64,000 nt of DNA from Balanoglossus misakiensis (GCA_040954595.2 CM082593.2:4340001-4404000); one strand, 5' to 3'. Shown: positions 15,201 through 30,600, numbered from the stretch's first letter. Program-made: numbers and translations. Notes: a model not told the origin generated them from the letters alone.

Positions 15201-18200
15201 GACATCAATTTATCCTCAAAGACTGTATCAGCACTGTTATATGTAGGCAGGAAAAAACAAGTTTCTTTGTGACAGACGTTGCCTTTGATTTTTCATGCGT
15301 CAGAGTTTGTGAATAAAATACACCAAAACATACGTCATGTCCTGATGCTGAAAGCCTTCGGGTGCAAATCGACAAGGCTTCGACTTAGAGTAGCTGGGCT
15401 TTTCATAGCATAAGAAGATAATGATTGACAGCTCGGTAATACTGAAGTAAAAGATATTTTTCTGGCTTGATTAGTCTAATCGTTATTTGACCAAGTAGAT
15501 CCCCGATTGTTAAGAAAAGGGTGTTGGCATTAATTGCTTATGAGCTGTTGGGATGGCGTAGGGGTTATCAGCTCTAAATATTTTTTTTTCAAATTTAAAG
15601 ACCCACGCTTGTTATTGGCATTCATAAACATTATTGACGCTGGGGAATCTTGTGGCAGCAATGCAAAGTATTGACGCAAAAGTTCATATGTGGTTGAAAA
15701 TACGTCATTCGACGTCAAAATCCCAAATCGAAGACAGTGAATGTTTGAGAGTGTTCTGAACGTAGGTGAAGGTAATACGGTAGATGGTGGCGTGTTATTT
15801 GCTAAAAGGCAATTGAAACTTGCAGGTGATGAAAAGTACTTTCTCGGTGCAGCAAGGTCCTCCTTAAACATGTAGTTTACAGCCACGACCACCGCCACAT
15901 TATGAATAGGCAGAGCAGCTAAATATCTTGTCATCACTACTCAGTGTACTATAGAAATCATGACACGCTTACATTCATGGCAAATAACAGAAACAAGGGA
16001 AGCAATGATTGCCGCACCATCACATTCACTGTTTTCATCCAAGCCATCGACAAGACAAATTCGCAGACTTAGTTCCTGACATGCGCAAGTTACACAGGTT
16101 GAAATCTGCCATCACTCATGCAAAAAAGACCATTAGGGGCCGTGGACAGTTAAACACGCTCTCGACAAATGAAATGTCTTCGCTAGCAGCTGTGTTTTGA
16201 GCACCGTGAGCTAATTCGCACTAAGTAGTTGCCGCATTTTATGAGTTCCAGAACTGATACCAGGAAATGTCTTTCAATGTAGTCAGAAAGTATCTCAACT
16301 TTAAATGAACACACTTTTTCGATCTACTTACTTACTCCATTTTGGGGGTCCGGACACACATGTACCACCTGTATGTCCAATATGAAAGCATAAACGCATT
16401 TTCACACTTGGACAGAAGGTTACCCACAATTAGTTTCATGTATTGCCTTGTAGTTTAAGAGAACAAGCCATTTTGAGGTTTTCAGAAAATCCAATGTGGC
16501 CGTCATATCATTTGCGACGTGAATAAACTGTCAGGAGAAATGAAAGAATCAATGATCCACAGAAAATACAATTTGGGAGACGTGGATGACGTGACTGCTT
16601 CCAAGATGTGTTTTTTGAAATCTCTGACATGCGATAGCTGGCACTCTAGGGCATATAGCAAGCATAACAGCCGATGGCAATATAAATCAACTCGCAATTA
16701 TTTTGACTGGTACTGAGCCGATAATTATCAGTGTATAGGCCTCTGAACGAGCATGCTCGACCCCTCCTGTTTCCGTGGCCATGTTTAATTGTGTTTCTGC
16801 TTTGAACTTTCCATCTTGTCTCTTTTTGAATCCATTAATTTTCAGGCTCTAATATGTTTTCTAGTTCAGGTTCATATTCGGTCGAGAAACATTAACCTAC
16901 TGTGACAGGCCAATATTGCATGCCTCCTACATCGAAGATGACTTCCTTTGGGGTGGTTTAAAACATACTTAGTGTTTGTCAAGGAAATGGCCGATAGGCG
17001 AGTTACAAACTGCACGTCAGAGGCACTCAAATATTCAAGTTGACGGTGCGGTCGACTTATTCTCAGCCTATTAACACCGCGCGTAATTTATTGTCAGTCA
17101 AGTGCATCATTTTAGTAAACTTTAATTGTCACATCTTTTGCAACACATGACATATTGCCTTGTGGATTATTATATGTCAAAATGTCCGCTTGTGTGTGTA
17201 GATGGTGAATACATGTTTCTTATGGATTGTCAAGGGTTGCACCAACTTGTCAATTAACACATACCCATGCATCCTATTTGCTCTTCATGTTTCTGCTACT
17301 CCAGTATTGACAGCCGATTCCTCCTTTAATACACATCTGACATCAACAAATCAACTAATTTTTAAATTGAGGCCTCATTATTTACCTGTCTTGATAAACC
17401 TCTGTACTGTCCATACGGGGACAGAAGTATATGCTCTGGAGTTCAATTTCTGGAATCTAGTCGGTGATCATGATGTCTGCTAGATGCTCAAGACAGAAAC
17501 ATTGAGGAGCGAGATATTGTATCTAATGACGCTTTCCCTACTCCCACAATTAACTCAAGATGGGTCTGACATCAGCGTGATCGTGAGCTTAAGTTGAAAA
17601 GAGTATTAAATCTTTGGCCCCACAGTCATTTTCCTTGTTTTTTGTTTGGAAACATAAAATATTGACAAATGCATACAAGTGTAATATATGATGAGTTAAC
17701 TTAGCTGTACAATTGGATCGTGGATAGGGGATTATGGGTAGCTAGACTGTAATGGACAACAAAACATCATTACCAGCAATCTCAAATTGCCTTGTGCTTA
17801 ACACATACACAGTTGGAGGTCCACACTTGTGTGAAGAATATGTCACGTCTTTGAAGCTTATATTTGTTAATTCATGAACCAAACTATAAGTACCATTATT
17901 GGCCAAAGTAACCGTTGGGGGAAAGCCATTGACTTTGTTTCCTGGACTATATCATCTTTGATATTTTTTCTATACATCCAATGTTTATTGTCAAGATTTT
18001 CTTTCTCTCTCCTACTCTACACATGATTTCTTTGCATTCATTAATGTCAAACATCTGCCATTGTCACGGCTAATCGACAAAATCAAGCCTTATCGCAATA
18101 ATAACAAGACCTACTAGACCGGAGAGAAATGCACCCTTGGTGAATCTTCAAACTGTATGCTTTGTCTGACATTTTAAGTGTGCGACACCTTTCAACTTCC

Positions 18201-19750
18201 TCTGAAGGAAGGAAGAGTCGTCGAGCACGGAGGAAGTGCTGAAACAGACAGGTTATGACGTCAACGCAGGTTGATCAATTGTATCTTAATGCCAATACTC
18301 TACTTATGCAAATAAATCAATAGTCATATCTCGGATCGCCGGAACATCGAACCTGAGTGAAATGTTAGCGGGAGAAAGAAACCCGGCTAAATGTATGATA
18401 ATCGATGGTGCTGTTAAAAACAAAGATACCATTAATCGAAGTCAACATTTAATCAATATCTGCGGGGTCCGACACAAGGTCAATGGGGTCACCTCGAGTG
18501 ACGTCACTTCAGTGTGGACGACCATCCTATACGTGTGCGATTACATGGCAGTATTTTCCTGGTACCTGATTTCTGTGAGCGGGCGCGATCACAGTCTCTA
18601 CATTTGTTTGAAAAGCATTGGGTCTTCCTTCTAGTTAATTCTACATGGGTGAAGTACTTTATGTTTAATTCCCATACTCGCAGTTCGATCTTTTGACATA
18701 TTAGGCCACCAGCGACGACTTCAAAGTGGCGGTTATTATAAAATTAAATGGGCGACTTTTTTGAACTCGCAATGTTTTATATGTCTACCCTGTTACTCTT
18801 GACACCATCTGATGAATTCGGATAACAATTTAAGACATGACATTTCATTTATATTCAATTTCGTGTTTTACTTATAATTGTACCTTTTGTAGCATTACAC
18901 AAATACCCATAAATGACCTTAAAGGTAATTCATCCGATATAAGAGACGGATAGTGACGTAGATACTCAGACAGACATAGTGGCGGTCTGGAGACTTTTCA
19001 AAAGGATGTAATTTAAAGAAAGAGCCATGACTACAAGTGTAGAGAAACATTTTGACGTTAAGCCAGAAAGTTGATATGTATTACTACACAGATGGTTCAT
19101 TATTGTTCCGATGCAGCCTTGTCTTTCCCACAAAACTTTTGACGGTTGAGATTTCTCCTCAGTAGAACGACACGGAGAGCGCGGACAAAGAACGCACGCC
19201 GGTTACCATGTCAGTCACGCGCTCTCGCAATTTCCCGTCTTCTCATCTCCTTGGCAACGGTGTTATCCATATCACCGGATTATCTGCAGATACGGACACC
19301 GCAGATCGCGTGTCAATGGTTCACTGTGGCAGTGTGCCCGCTGCGACTTCCCTGATATCAAGTGAATTGTTCATTTCTGACTTGGTTTCTATATGGCATC
19401 TTAATGTTGTAAGAGTTTTCACAAACATCCTCACTCAGAGTATAGCCAGCTGTATCTTTCACTTGTTCGATCTTTTATCTCGCGACATAGTTTAACCATC
19501 TTGAATGTAAATTCGCTCGGTATTATGCTGTTAATTTGTTTCTCACAGAAACCAACAGCAACATAACTCGTGGTGGCGCTGTTTGTGAGACAGGTAGACA
19601 CGAGATATGTTTATCAAGGCTTCAGTCTGACACAAAACAACTTTGGGTCTCACAACCCATATTGTATTTGTTGTGTTTCATTGATAATGCCACTACCCTA
19701 CTTATGCAATTCTCAGTCTCGGACTACCTGATGAAATGTCCCATCTCTCG
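12265..19750. other. Non-coding DNA with poly-C run, no gene recognised
   Basis: A run of 20 C lies at 15150-15169 and a shorter one at about 13160. TGACGTCA palindromes are at 18256-18263 and 18499-18506. A 135-codon minus-strand open frame (15530-15937) and a 107-codon frame (13192-13515) have no recognisable domain. Confidence 0.55.
15150..15169. repeat. Poly-C/poly-G homopolymer, 20 bases
   Basis: An uninterrupted run of 20 C on the + strand, unusual in AT-rich DNA. Its length may vary or be a sequencing artefact. Confidence 0.9.
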
Positions 19751-19907
19751 CAGACAGACAGACAGTTTGGCAGACAGATACATAGAATTATAGATAGATA
19801 GATAGATATATAGATAGGTACATAGGTAGATAGATAGATAGATAGATAGGTAGATAGGTAGATACATAGGTAGATACATAGGTAGATAGGTAGATGCATA
19901 CATAGAT
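19751..19907. repeat. CAGA/GATA/GGTA microsatellite
   Basis: CAGA units give way to GATA units with GGTA and CATA variants over about 157 bases. Open frames across it are repeat readings. Confidence 0.95.
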
Positions 19908-22900
19908 TATATCAGCATACACAACAAACGAGCAGGTCTTGCCGAAGCTGTGATGAGAATGTAATACCTGATGATTTGATATCCCATTATCTGTGATGTC
20001 CTGAAAGTAATGGAGCAGAGTGTACCGCAGATGTTAAATGGCGCTTCGCTCAATTTTTAATAGTTGCCCTGACGAGCAACCAGCGACACTTGAACGATCG
20101 CTAAGTAGTGCCATCACTCGGAAAGCTCGCATGGCCCACTCAATGCCGACGTCAGTCATGTTAGTTTGCCATGATCAAATCACCAAGCTTCTGAGGAAGC
20201 GACTTATAAGATGTTCATAAAAGTTCACACTCAACGTACAAACATCATCAAGAAAGATTGTTGTGCAACGCGTTTTATTGCGAATTGTAACAAGTTGTTA
20301 GAGGAAGCTGGTGATCTGCGCTTATGTGGTCTCTAATGCATGTACCGGATGAAAGTCAAGCCAAGTAAAGTGCATCATGTGTCAATCATTACCGTTGTTG
20401 AAGGAGAGTGACGTGCACCCCAGCCGCATTTTTATTATTTGTATAAACAGACTTTCTCCTCATTGTGTGCCACAAACATTGAGTCATCTCTAAGAATTTC
20501 AACTCTCATAAATGTACAAATATAAATGCCAACATATCGCAGTGGCCGAAACAAGAAACCATGGTTGATACACAGAATAGAAATACCGTTAAATGGCTAT
20601 GAGATACATGATGTATGTAGGGCTGGTATACCCATGCTACCGACATCCATTCTAATTAACGTAAGAGACACTGCTACTTCTCAAGACGCAGAGACAGGTG
20701 AACGCCATTCAGTTTGAAACCAAGGGGCTTTGATAATTAAAATGCAAATGAAAGGAAAAATCTTACCAGTGATATTAATATTCATTACAAAGCTACAAAG
20801 ATACTTATCAGGGCACATTTTCCACACTGAGCAATTAATTTCCATTTATTGAGTGGACATTGATTGAAATTAATGTCACACTGTATAGCTCCATACAATA
20901 AATTAGTCAGCAATTGATAATTTGAATATAAATTTATTATTGACTTAACCATGATTGTAGTTTTACTTTCTGTCCTAAATTATCATTGTAAATAACCACC
21001 TGTCAGGGATAAGTTTAGCCGTAAATATTAATTTCAGCTCAATGAATAATGCTGTATGTATTCCCTGGTGATTTGCATTATTAATAATGTTTTATAAGGG
21101 TACCACAAAGAATGAACCATATGGTCACCATCTGCCATCAATATTCAAAGTTTTCATATTGCAACGGCGAATATTACGTGTATCAATTTCCGATGAGACA
21201 CTAACCTTTGCTGTATTGTACTGCCTGTGGATTTCAATCATGCCTGTATAGCAGACAACTTTGATATTAGTGTGGGTGTCATCCCATTGATTTAAGCGTT
21301 CGTTAACTATCACGTGACACTTGACTTAATTCACGACGAGCAATTGGTTCAATCAACCATCGTCGAGTGCAATTAACGCAATGGCGCATAAGCTCATACA
21401 TATACATTAATTGGCCAGAATGCTAAAAAAATCCGTCTTCTGAATAGGAATTCCCCTGGATGTCAGCCTAGAGGCTGAGGCATTGCATATCTGTCGATGT
21501 TCTCTCAATTAATCTTGACACCACTTTATACGTTAACTAATAGTCCATTTGTGGGCGTCGTTTCTGCAAATCGTAATAGAGAAGTGACGTCATGCAGATG
21601 CAAATTTAAATTTCAGCACAAACAATTTTTCAGGCGTGTCTGCGGCTACGACAGTGCACATGAAAATTGGCGAAATGTTGCGGTTATTCACTGCTAATTG
21701 CAAGGCAGCCATGTTGGCGCAAAAAAGACTCCAGGGTGTTACTCCAGTGACGTCACGCAAAAGTGCATTTGCAAGTCCACTGTCAACATAGTTCAACCTT
21801 TATCTGTTGTCACTTATTGACTGTAAAATTCCGTAACGTTCATGTTCCTATCAGTGTGCACAGACTGTGTTGCATACTTTTCATGTGCCATCTTTTATTC
21901 CACTCGATCGCCTATGGCTTTATGACATGTCAGATCAGGTGAAATGTTACAGCTTTTATTTTGTTATTTCTTCCCTTACAAGATATCATAAACCGTACTT
22001 GCTATTTTGTCATCAAGTCTGTGCGTCTGACATTATGGGCGTTCGGGTTAACCCACGCGATCTTTATTGCTCTCTATTTTTTTACAATCAAAGCAACGCC
22101 TTACATTTTTTATGAGATACTTCGAGACAGTAACGACTGCTTTCCGCTGTACTTTTGCTCGATAGCTATGACAATGTACTTTGTATCAGGGACTTAATGT
22201 TATTAATCTGAACGACTTTTGATAGATTTCGAGAGTCGTCTGCTCTTCGCTGTTGTTTCATGATGAAATATTTGCGTATACGCACGGTGTGTGAATCGCG
22301 TCATACGTCATGTCACGTGTCTTTTATCTCAGTCTCGGCCAATGGGCGAATTTATATTTTAAGATCGAGCGCCTGCTCCGTGTTTAATTGAACTGAATGT
22401 GAGCGACGTCACCCTATTTTCCAGGTGCGCGATTTGAGTGCCGCGTAATTCCATTAATCTGACAGAATAAGGATGTTGTGACGCAGGCGCGTTTGACTTT
22501 CGGTTAAATTTTGTGATCCGATTATTTTTGAGGTGACAAGTCAACGAGACGACAAGCAAATCCCTGTTAATTGTTTCCCAAGTCACGTCCATCTAGTTGT
22601 ACATTCTAGTTGTATCAGATCACGCTTTCCTTCGCCGGACGAAGATACACATGACTAGTCTTGTTATTACAATGCACATAAAAAGATAAGAAAGTACAAG
22701 CGGGTAAAACAGTTCCCAAAATAAACGACAACATTTTTAGCAGCGTGCTATGTCACCATGGAATAGTCGTCTACTCCATAATTCTGAACTTTCCTTACCG
22801 ATAGAGGGCAATCTTCTCTCTCATACCATATTACATAACTTTAACATTTTAATTTCATAACCAGTTTTGGACTATTAATCCGGCTCCATATATCTTTCAT

Positions 22901-25190
22901 CAAATGTAGAAATTGTTGGGTCAATTGCAAAAAAATATACGCCAGCAAGAAGACACTATTAAACCAAGCGTGGATATTAAATGTATTGATCAGACCATAC
23001 ATCTGTGGGCCAGACATTTGACAACAAATATTACGAATTTTATCAGCCATTTCGGTGTTTAATCTCCACACAAAGAGCAAACACCACTTCATCAACAACC
23101 AATCATTTAATCCACTTAATGCTTCAGTCACGACTTAAGAAGGGGAGTGACTCTTGTGCGAAATCCAATCTTCGATCAAGTGTGTGTCGGGATTCCTTTG
23201 CAGGCTCACCTGGGCCCCCTTGTCTGAGCAGTGCACATGTTTGCTTGATAACAACCCTTGTCAATTAGCAAGGTAGTTCGTGTTGTTCTTTCGGAACTTT
23301 TGATGTCGTATCTAACATTTCCCATGGTGTACTTGAGGTTGAACGGGTGAAATGCAAATTATTACCGATGGGCAGAAGTTTGATACATGACAGAACGCAC
23401 CGATAAATCTGTCCAATTTCCGTCTACAGCGATACGTAGTTAGTGTGCTGTGTCACCTTTAGGCAAGGGACACGGATTAACTGTTTATTCGCGGCAAGAC
23501 TTCACTTTACATTTCTTGTGATGGGTGTGCCAAATGCTTGCATATACACACCTAACTAAAATTCGTTTCAACAGTGACAATGGGACAGGAGTGTTGCATT
23601 GCATTGTGTTATATGTTGTGTTGTATTACATGCGTTGAGTTCAGTTGCCGTTGTGTTTTTTGGCTATATTTTTGCCAATTTCGATCTTGAGCTTCAGTTT
23701 TCTAAGCCAGTTCTTACAAGTTTTAGTAGTTTGAAGTCAAGTTGGCCCAAGAGTGCAGTTGAGTGGTGTAGAACACTATGGGGTTTATAGTCGTTAACAA
23801 GTGAAGTGGGCTAAACAGGCATGGAGATTGACGTCACTACTTTTATGTTTACCTAAAGACTAGTTACGCTTGTTACATTTACCGGAAATACACATGATAT
23901 GCAGATTCATTCTACCTGTCAAACTCACCCGGTTAGTTGCTCTCAGTTAATCATGTGATAGTAATACAGCATGCAAATACATGGCAAAAGCACCTGTCAT
24001 TTATTGTGCCCTGCATTTAATATTCTGATAGTTTTCGACTGAAAAATACCATTTCTTGACAAAGTGAACGAGAAAGTCACTATAATCACACAACAGATTA
24101 TGTAAGAGTAAACGTAACTTTGTCTCAACATTTTCCTGTAAATGAGAACAATCATGGAACAACAGATTGTACATGCGGCTGAACCGACTCAAAACAGATT
24201 TCTCTTTTTGCGCTGTTCAATAATATGGGTATGATAATTTTGATGACAGGTGGGATTCATTTTTGTGGGGGATGCCACAAGCACACGAACAAATCGTGAT
24301 CCGTGTGTTGTTTAACCACCTTTTGTAGTACACCCTTAGGTCTTAATTTATTTCTTCGGAACGAGGGTCTGAAAACGAGCACCGCGGTCCATGCCCATGT
24401 GTATACTAAAGTATTCATGCGAGCTGTGTGCCTTCACTATACCCGAAACGTGCTTCTTTGCATGCTACCCTCGAGTGTACCGTACTAAAGCATGCTGACA
24501 TCTCTGATGGCAGTAAAGATTAAAAACGTGAGAAGTCTATCACCAATGCCGCCCGGGACTGAAACCTTTACGTCATGATGGTTACAGCGCTGTATTCTCA
24601 GTCCATCAGTTGAAATGTTGGAGAGACTCTGTATCACGTACTGCAATCACATCATTACTCATTTCGTTGTAACTTTTGGCTGGATTCATTTAGTGTGAAA
24701 TCAAATGCTCTACTTTTCAGACCCTCTATCAGCCAGACGTTATTTCACAGGGCATGTTTTGTTGATTGTTAGTAAACTTCGACCTCAGGGAGGCTACTAG
24801 TAAGCATGTTTTAGGAAGCATGAGAAAAAAGTCCCTCTCTCAATGTCAGATGGCAGATCCCATTGTTACTCAGCCCGTGGTTTCCCGCAAATCGTTCTCA
24901 TTTTCAAAGCTACTAGGCAGAGCTGCATGAACACAGCTAGGATTTCCAAAGTTATTCTCAACGGTCGGTGTTCATAAACTTGCCAACCGTTTAACGATTG
25001 TTCCTAAGCCAGGAAAATTGCGTGGCTTCATGATTATTCACCCAGGGTTTGCAATTCATCTTCGAGATCAGGTTTGGTCAGCAACACGTGAGAGTAATAT
25101 AAATGGCCTCTAAGCGACCACGCACAGTATAGGCACCATGTTCTTCGGAGAGATCTTTGCATTTCCCAAACATGGCACTACAATCAGTAC
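19908..25190. other. Non-coding DNA, no gene recognised
   Basis: The part at 20.72-21.08 kb is very AT-rich with ATGCAAAT and TAATTA-type sites and could be regulatory. The stretch at 22.32-22.50 kb is GC-richer, with GGCCAATGGG and TTTATATTTTAAG. TGACGTCA palindromes lie at 21595, 21748 and 23829. No exon was recognised. Confidence 0.5.
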
Positions 25191-25309
25191 GTAGATAGAA
25201 AGAGATAGCCTGGATAGATAGACAGACAGACGCAGGCACACACACACACATTAAACATACCGGTACGTATGTATGTACTTACGTACATACCGGTACATAC
25301 ATACATACA

Positions 25310-25340
<31 letters not shown>
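25191..25340. repeat. GATA/CAGA/CA/CATA compound array with inverted centre
   Basis: GATA, then CAGA, then CA units lead to TACCGGTAC (25258-25266), then TATG units on the opposite sense. A second TACCGGTAC (25288-25296) follows, then about ten CATA units. The middle is an imperfect palindrome where the repeat changes strand. Confidence 0.93.
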
Positions 25341-27560
25341 CATGATTCAACTGTTTTCAAACTTCAACTGTTGACTGACGTTTCATCATCCGAGATACAA
25401 TCTGACTAACGGTTAATTTATTACACCTTTGTGACCAAAGCCTCTGCATACACCGTTATTTGACAGCTGTTAAAACTTTGTGGTCATTTGCAGAGTGTTG
25501 ATGGAAGCACATCTCCAGTTATTGAACCAGGTGCTTGTGATTAACTGTCAGGCCGTATGTAGCTAAATATTTGGACAGGTTTTTGCATTAAGAAACGTCT
25601 CATTTAGGCAAACAAAAACGGCGACAGTTTGATTTTCGGTTTTGGAGAAAAAAATTCCTTCGACGTAGACCAAATATTACTCGCACATATAAGTAAAACT
25701 GTGCATTTCTGAATTGGAAGCAGAGAAAATATTTTTTTGAGTTTCTTCATTGTATAACCTGTCGGATGGTGGTTGTGGTGTCGCGCTTTAGTTCTTCCTG
25801 TTCGTGATATACCGATTAGAAGGAAGCCAACATTTCCCTTGTGAGGAAAATGTCGCTTTTGTGATTTGACAAAAGCTCATCACAGTTTCATACGACAGAC
25901 ATTAAGCTGCGTGGTCGTCGTTTCGCGGAAAATAAATATGCGCCTTCGTGGGCCTTTTAAGGCAAATTTTGGAGTCCCTATCTTTATTGTGTCGTGCTTA
26001 AACTAACAGTTTTTTCCACACAGCTTAGATCATTCAAATATGTCTAAATCAGCTACTGTACCCTGTGTGTCTCCATCGATAAATGCAAGCGCAGGCAAGG
26101 TGTCTGGAGCATTGATCAGTCCAACCGGATTATCAGCTTATCAAGTCTGCTACTGTGTATACACATAGACCAGTATGGCAGAGAAATTGTAAACACATAA
26201 AAATACACCCTGTCTTACATTTTGCTTTCAAATGATTCCTGCTTGGATTCGTGCCATAATTGACAATTTCATCGTGGACAGAGTGATTTATAAGGGTATC
26301 ACTAAACAAATATGGAATCTTATTTCAGAACCCGACACATGACATTTGAATATTGTCAGCCAATAGGATTTATGTTTAAATTTTGACAGAGAAGAAGAAG
26401 TCGTTTCTTCAACTATGTTTATTTATTCATGAAATGATTTTGTCACAAGGTAACGGAGCAAAACTAGGGCACAGGTGATCATTGCATAGGAAATGAAAAG
26501 AAATGTAGGATTTGGACAGTGAAACAGATACTATTTCAAACATACCGTATACATGCATGTCTAATTAAACTAAAACAGTTCCTAAACTAAACTAAATTGA
26601 ACGTAATTCTGCACGCATTTTCACCTTACTGCATCCCTTGGAAATATACGTTGAGTTGTTCGAATACTCACGATGTATCGGGCCGTTGTGAATTGATGGC
26701 CATTAATGGTGGTGGATTTCATGCTCGTTAAGACATGGAATTACTCGTGTTATCTACCCAGCGTTGGATTTCACGGAGACCTTCGAAATAGTTGACGTTT
26801 TTGACAGGGAGGGATAATACAGCCAATAAGTACCTTATGGTAGCTGACTCCGGGGATTATAATGGATGGCAAATGTTAACGAACATTCTACGTAAATAGC
26901 TCTTTTGAAAGTTCTGTTTATGGCACTGAGAGATGGGGGTCAGTTTGACGTGTTGGCATTGCCGAAAAATTGCTTCAAAGCTTACAAAAATCAATTCGTT
27001 TTGGTATGGCAGCATCAAAGTACATCGTATATTCTGAAAGATGAATTCACGTATTTATTATTACTCTATTTAGGGATAGATGCAGAAGTATGTAAAGAAG
27101 TGCAAATGAAAAAAGGACACATACAAAATAACACATATAATGAGAGACACAAAACTCTTCTTAGATCATTTAATTCGTCTGAAATTGTGCATTCCCGATG
27201 CTACGCTGGTTGTCGCAAGAAAACCATACACACTCAAATTAATTGTGTAATAGAGGTTAGAATGAGTAGTGAGCTTTCTAGAAAAGAATTTCTTGACTCT
27301 AAAAAGGTTCATCTGTAGTTCATAGACATTATCACGGTCACTGACCTCACGGGAATTCATCCTGACTATTCTGAATTACTTTGCCATTATCTCGAGCTGA
27401 AGTTGATTTGTTCAGGCGTTGGTACACAAAAGATGCTGCTTATTCAGTGAGCATGATAGACGGTAATAGTCATCGCCTATTCACAGTGTGTCATTGAACC
27501 CACATGAGATAAAACACTGGCCGAACGAAATGTTAACCATTACACTGATGTTAGTACCTG
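25341..27560. other. Non-coding DNA, no gene recognised
   Basis: AT-rich. A 137-codon open frame at 26905-27318 starts at TTG, not ATG, and has no recognisable domain or splice context. Confidence 0.55.
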
Positions 27561-27659
27561 TCACACATACATGCGTGCATATACATACACACATGCGACA
27601 CACACACATACCTACATACGGTACATACATACATACATACATACATACATACATACATG
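27561..27659. repeat. CATA/CACA microsatellite
   Basis: Degenerate ACACATACATGCG and CACA units, CTACATACGGTAC, then about ten CATA units; it shares the GGTACATAC junction with the array at 25.29 kb. Confidence 0.93.
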
Positions 27660-30600
27660 AACGGCACATTGCTTAAGGTAAATTGCGACAAAAATAATGA
27701 AACTGGACATTGCAATTTTTGAAGGCGTCACAACTTCAAATTTAGCTGCAGACAGCCATAATTCAGAATGACAGTTTATTTTTGTATTGTTCATCAAAAT
27801 GCACAACATGTTGACATGGAATACTTAATGAAGTGAATGTGACGTCACAGTCGCCTTCGACGTGTCAACATTCAAGTCTCGGGAGTGCTCGAATGACGGA
27901 ATACGACGATTTCTCCCATTTCGCGCCTCTCACATGCTGTAATTGATCAATTCCAAAATCAGCCAGACAAGCATGAAATTGTGGAAAGAGGGCGAACAAG
28001 CAATACTTTGTACCGATAGTGAGATCGATCCGTTTTGTTCCGAGCGACGCGGCTGACTTAAATTGACACGATGTGAGGCGTTGCCAAGGAAAACGAATTC
28101 AAAGCCCGTCGGTCGGAAAAAAAGAAAACACACAGCCTTCGTGACACTACTCCTTCGTGAATCGTGCTATTACTCTAGGGAGGCGTAGTGTCATTGTGGT
28201 GGCATTCTCATTTCCTATTGGCCAGACTCCAGGGACGGCCACTGTTACTGATGTTTGAATTCGACATAATTGAAGCGCTTTCGACTTACTGTCAGCGATC
28301 GGTCAGAGCATCGTTAAAACTGTTCTTAGGGTATAAACGTGAACAAAATTCTCGCACAGTGTCGATAATGTCGCGACATTTATCTTCAGCGGAAGAGCCT
28401 CTGGGTAGACAGCTCTGACACAGAGCCGTGTAGAAGATGCATGTCCACGAGCGTGTAATTAGGGGCGCCCTCTATGTAAGGTGTTTTACCGACTGTTCAG
28501 TGTTCGTGTGTCAGTCATTTTGACTGTCAGTGTGTAGATTAGCATTCCCCTCTCCCATTTAATTAGAAATAATTTCACGAACACTAAAGACAACCAGTAA
28601 TGTGTAGCTTCGACGATATAAAAAATTGACTGACCTATTTGGGGAAAATTTACCATTTTTTTCAAACGCCACAGTGTAGCATTAAAGGGACAACATCGTT
28701 AACTTTTCATATATTTAGATTTCTTTTGGTGGACTGTATATGTCGTTCTGTTCACTGAAACATGATAAATCACCAGTTGTTATAACTCAACCAGCACCCT
28801 TTACATGGGTATATAGTGAGAATATGTGTCCAAACGTACAAAGTATCAACAAGAATACACTGAGGCTTTTGTTTTTATTTTAGGGTAAAGGAATAACCTT
28901 GCATAACCCTGCGATAACTCACCTTCATATGTAGGTTGCGGCCATGCGTTCCATAATGTAATTTTGACCAATTTGCCATGTTTGACGCGTCAATTTGATG
29001 TAATATCCACGTTATTTGCGACAATTATTGGCAAGGCCTATGCTGAAACAGAAGATGATAACTTGATTAATTTCTACGAATGTAACGTTTCAGAGTTAAG
29101 ACGTAATTTCGATTCACGAACTCTTTAATTTCTCGCTTGATTTAATCTATTTAGAAGTAGTTAAGTTTTATTATTTTCATGCGTGGTATTAGCTGTCATT
29201 CGGCCGACTTTAATATGGCATATACCGTGGATCACGGAAGCTTTGTCTGGACTCACTACTGACTGAATGCTGTGAAGTCCAATATCCTGATGTCATTCTG
29301 GTTGGAATTCAACAGTGTGTTAATGACGTTCACTGCTGGATGATATGAAACATAATACTGGATTTGTCAGCGTATTATAAATGATAATAATAGTAATTAA
29401 TAATAATTACCAAGTGTACAAAAAGCATACGTTTTCCTTGTCCATTGTAGCTTATATGCAACTTCAAAAACACTGTCGTGAGATGTGATCAATGATTAAA
29501 TTGCAAATTGCATTAGTTAGGAACAGTCTCATTGTCAGGTTTTAGTTGAGCTTTCCCGTAAGTCTCGCTTTCTCAACGATTCCATCAATAATTAATGTAT
29601 TAAAAGGCATCGCGGCGGATGTGTGACAGGTACTGGGAAATGAGTGTTTTCATGTATGGCTAATCAGCCTTTGTAAAAGGCAATTCAAATCGAAGAGAGG
29701 GGACATATTTTCATTATACAAATGGATCTTCAGCATCGGCTGAACTTCGTTCTTAAATGCCAATCGTAATCGTATTCTGATATCTCGGGATCTGTAACTG
29801 GAGAAACTCTTCTGAGGACTAATTCACTATTGATCAGCCGATTGGATTTTTTGGAACTGCTCTCTGCATTTTTTTTATCAACGCATATATTATAGTCACA
29901 CAGATTAAAATGTTGAGAATCAAATTTAATTATGTACGTGTACTTTAAGTAGGCGCAATTTGCCGATATCGTGTCGTGAGAATACTTTTTTGCTGAAGCC
30001 AAAAACAGACAGTGCTGGGTTTGATGTAGACTTGTGTTAAACTGTTATTTACTGAGACTTGATATCCAAGATGGCGGCTAAAACAGTCAAAAATTGATTA
30101 TTCCTATTTTAAAAAATATGTTATAATACCTAGTTTTCTGCATATGTAAAATAACTTAACACAAGCTTGCATATACCAAATGAAAGAGAAAAATAGAGAT
30201 TTTTATATTATGCTTTCAATAATCCAGATGATGTCTTGATTAAATCCATGCCAATCACAAAAAGTAATAAGGCTATGATACTGTCATAAAGAGGGTCTCT
30301 AATGACTCCAACTGCTCCAAATGTCACGACATTTACGCCTCGGGTTAGGATATGTCATTACGTGATTAATGTCCTGAAATAATACCGCAAAATTCGACTA
30401 CATGCAAACCAGTACACCTGACATTGATTAAGAATTAAAACCGGATATTTAAAATATGTTCAGCTGATTCACCATCTGAGGGCATTGCACACTTTCTGGC
30501 GGAAGTAAGAAAAATGGAACATGTGCTATTTTTCAACGATTTCAATGTTTGTAATTGTTTTGGTGCTGCTGCTGTTGTTGCTGTTTTTGGTTTACTGCAA

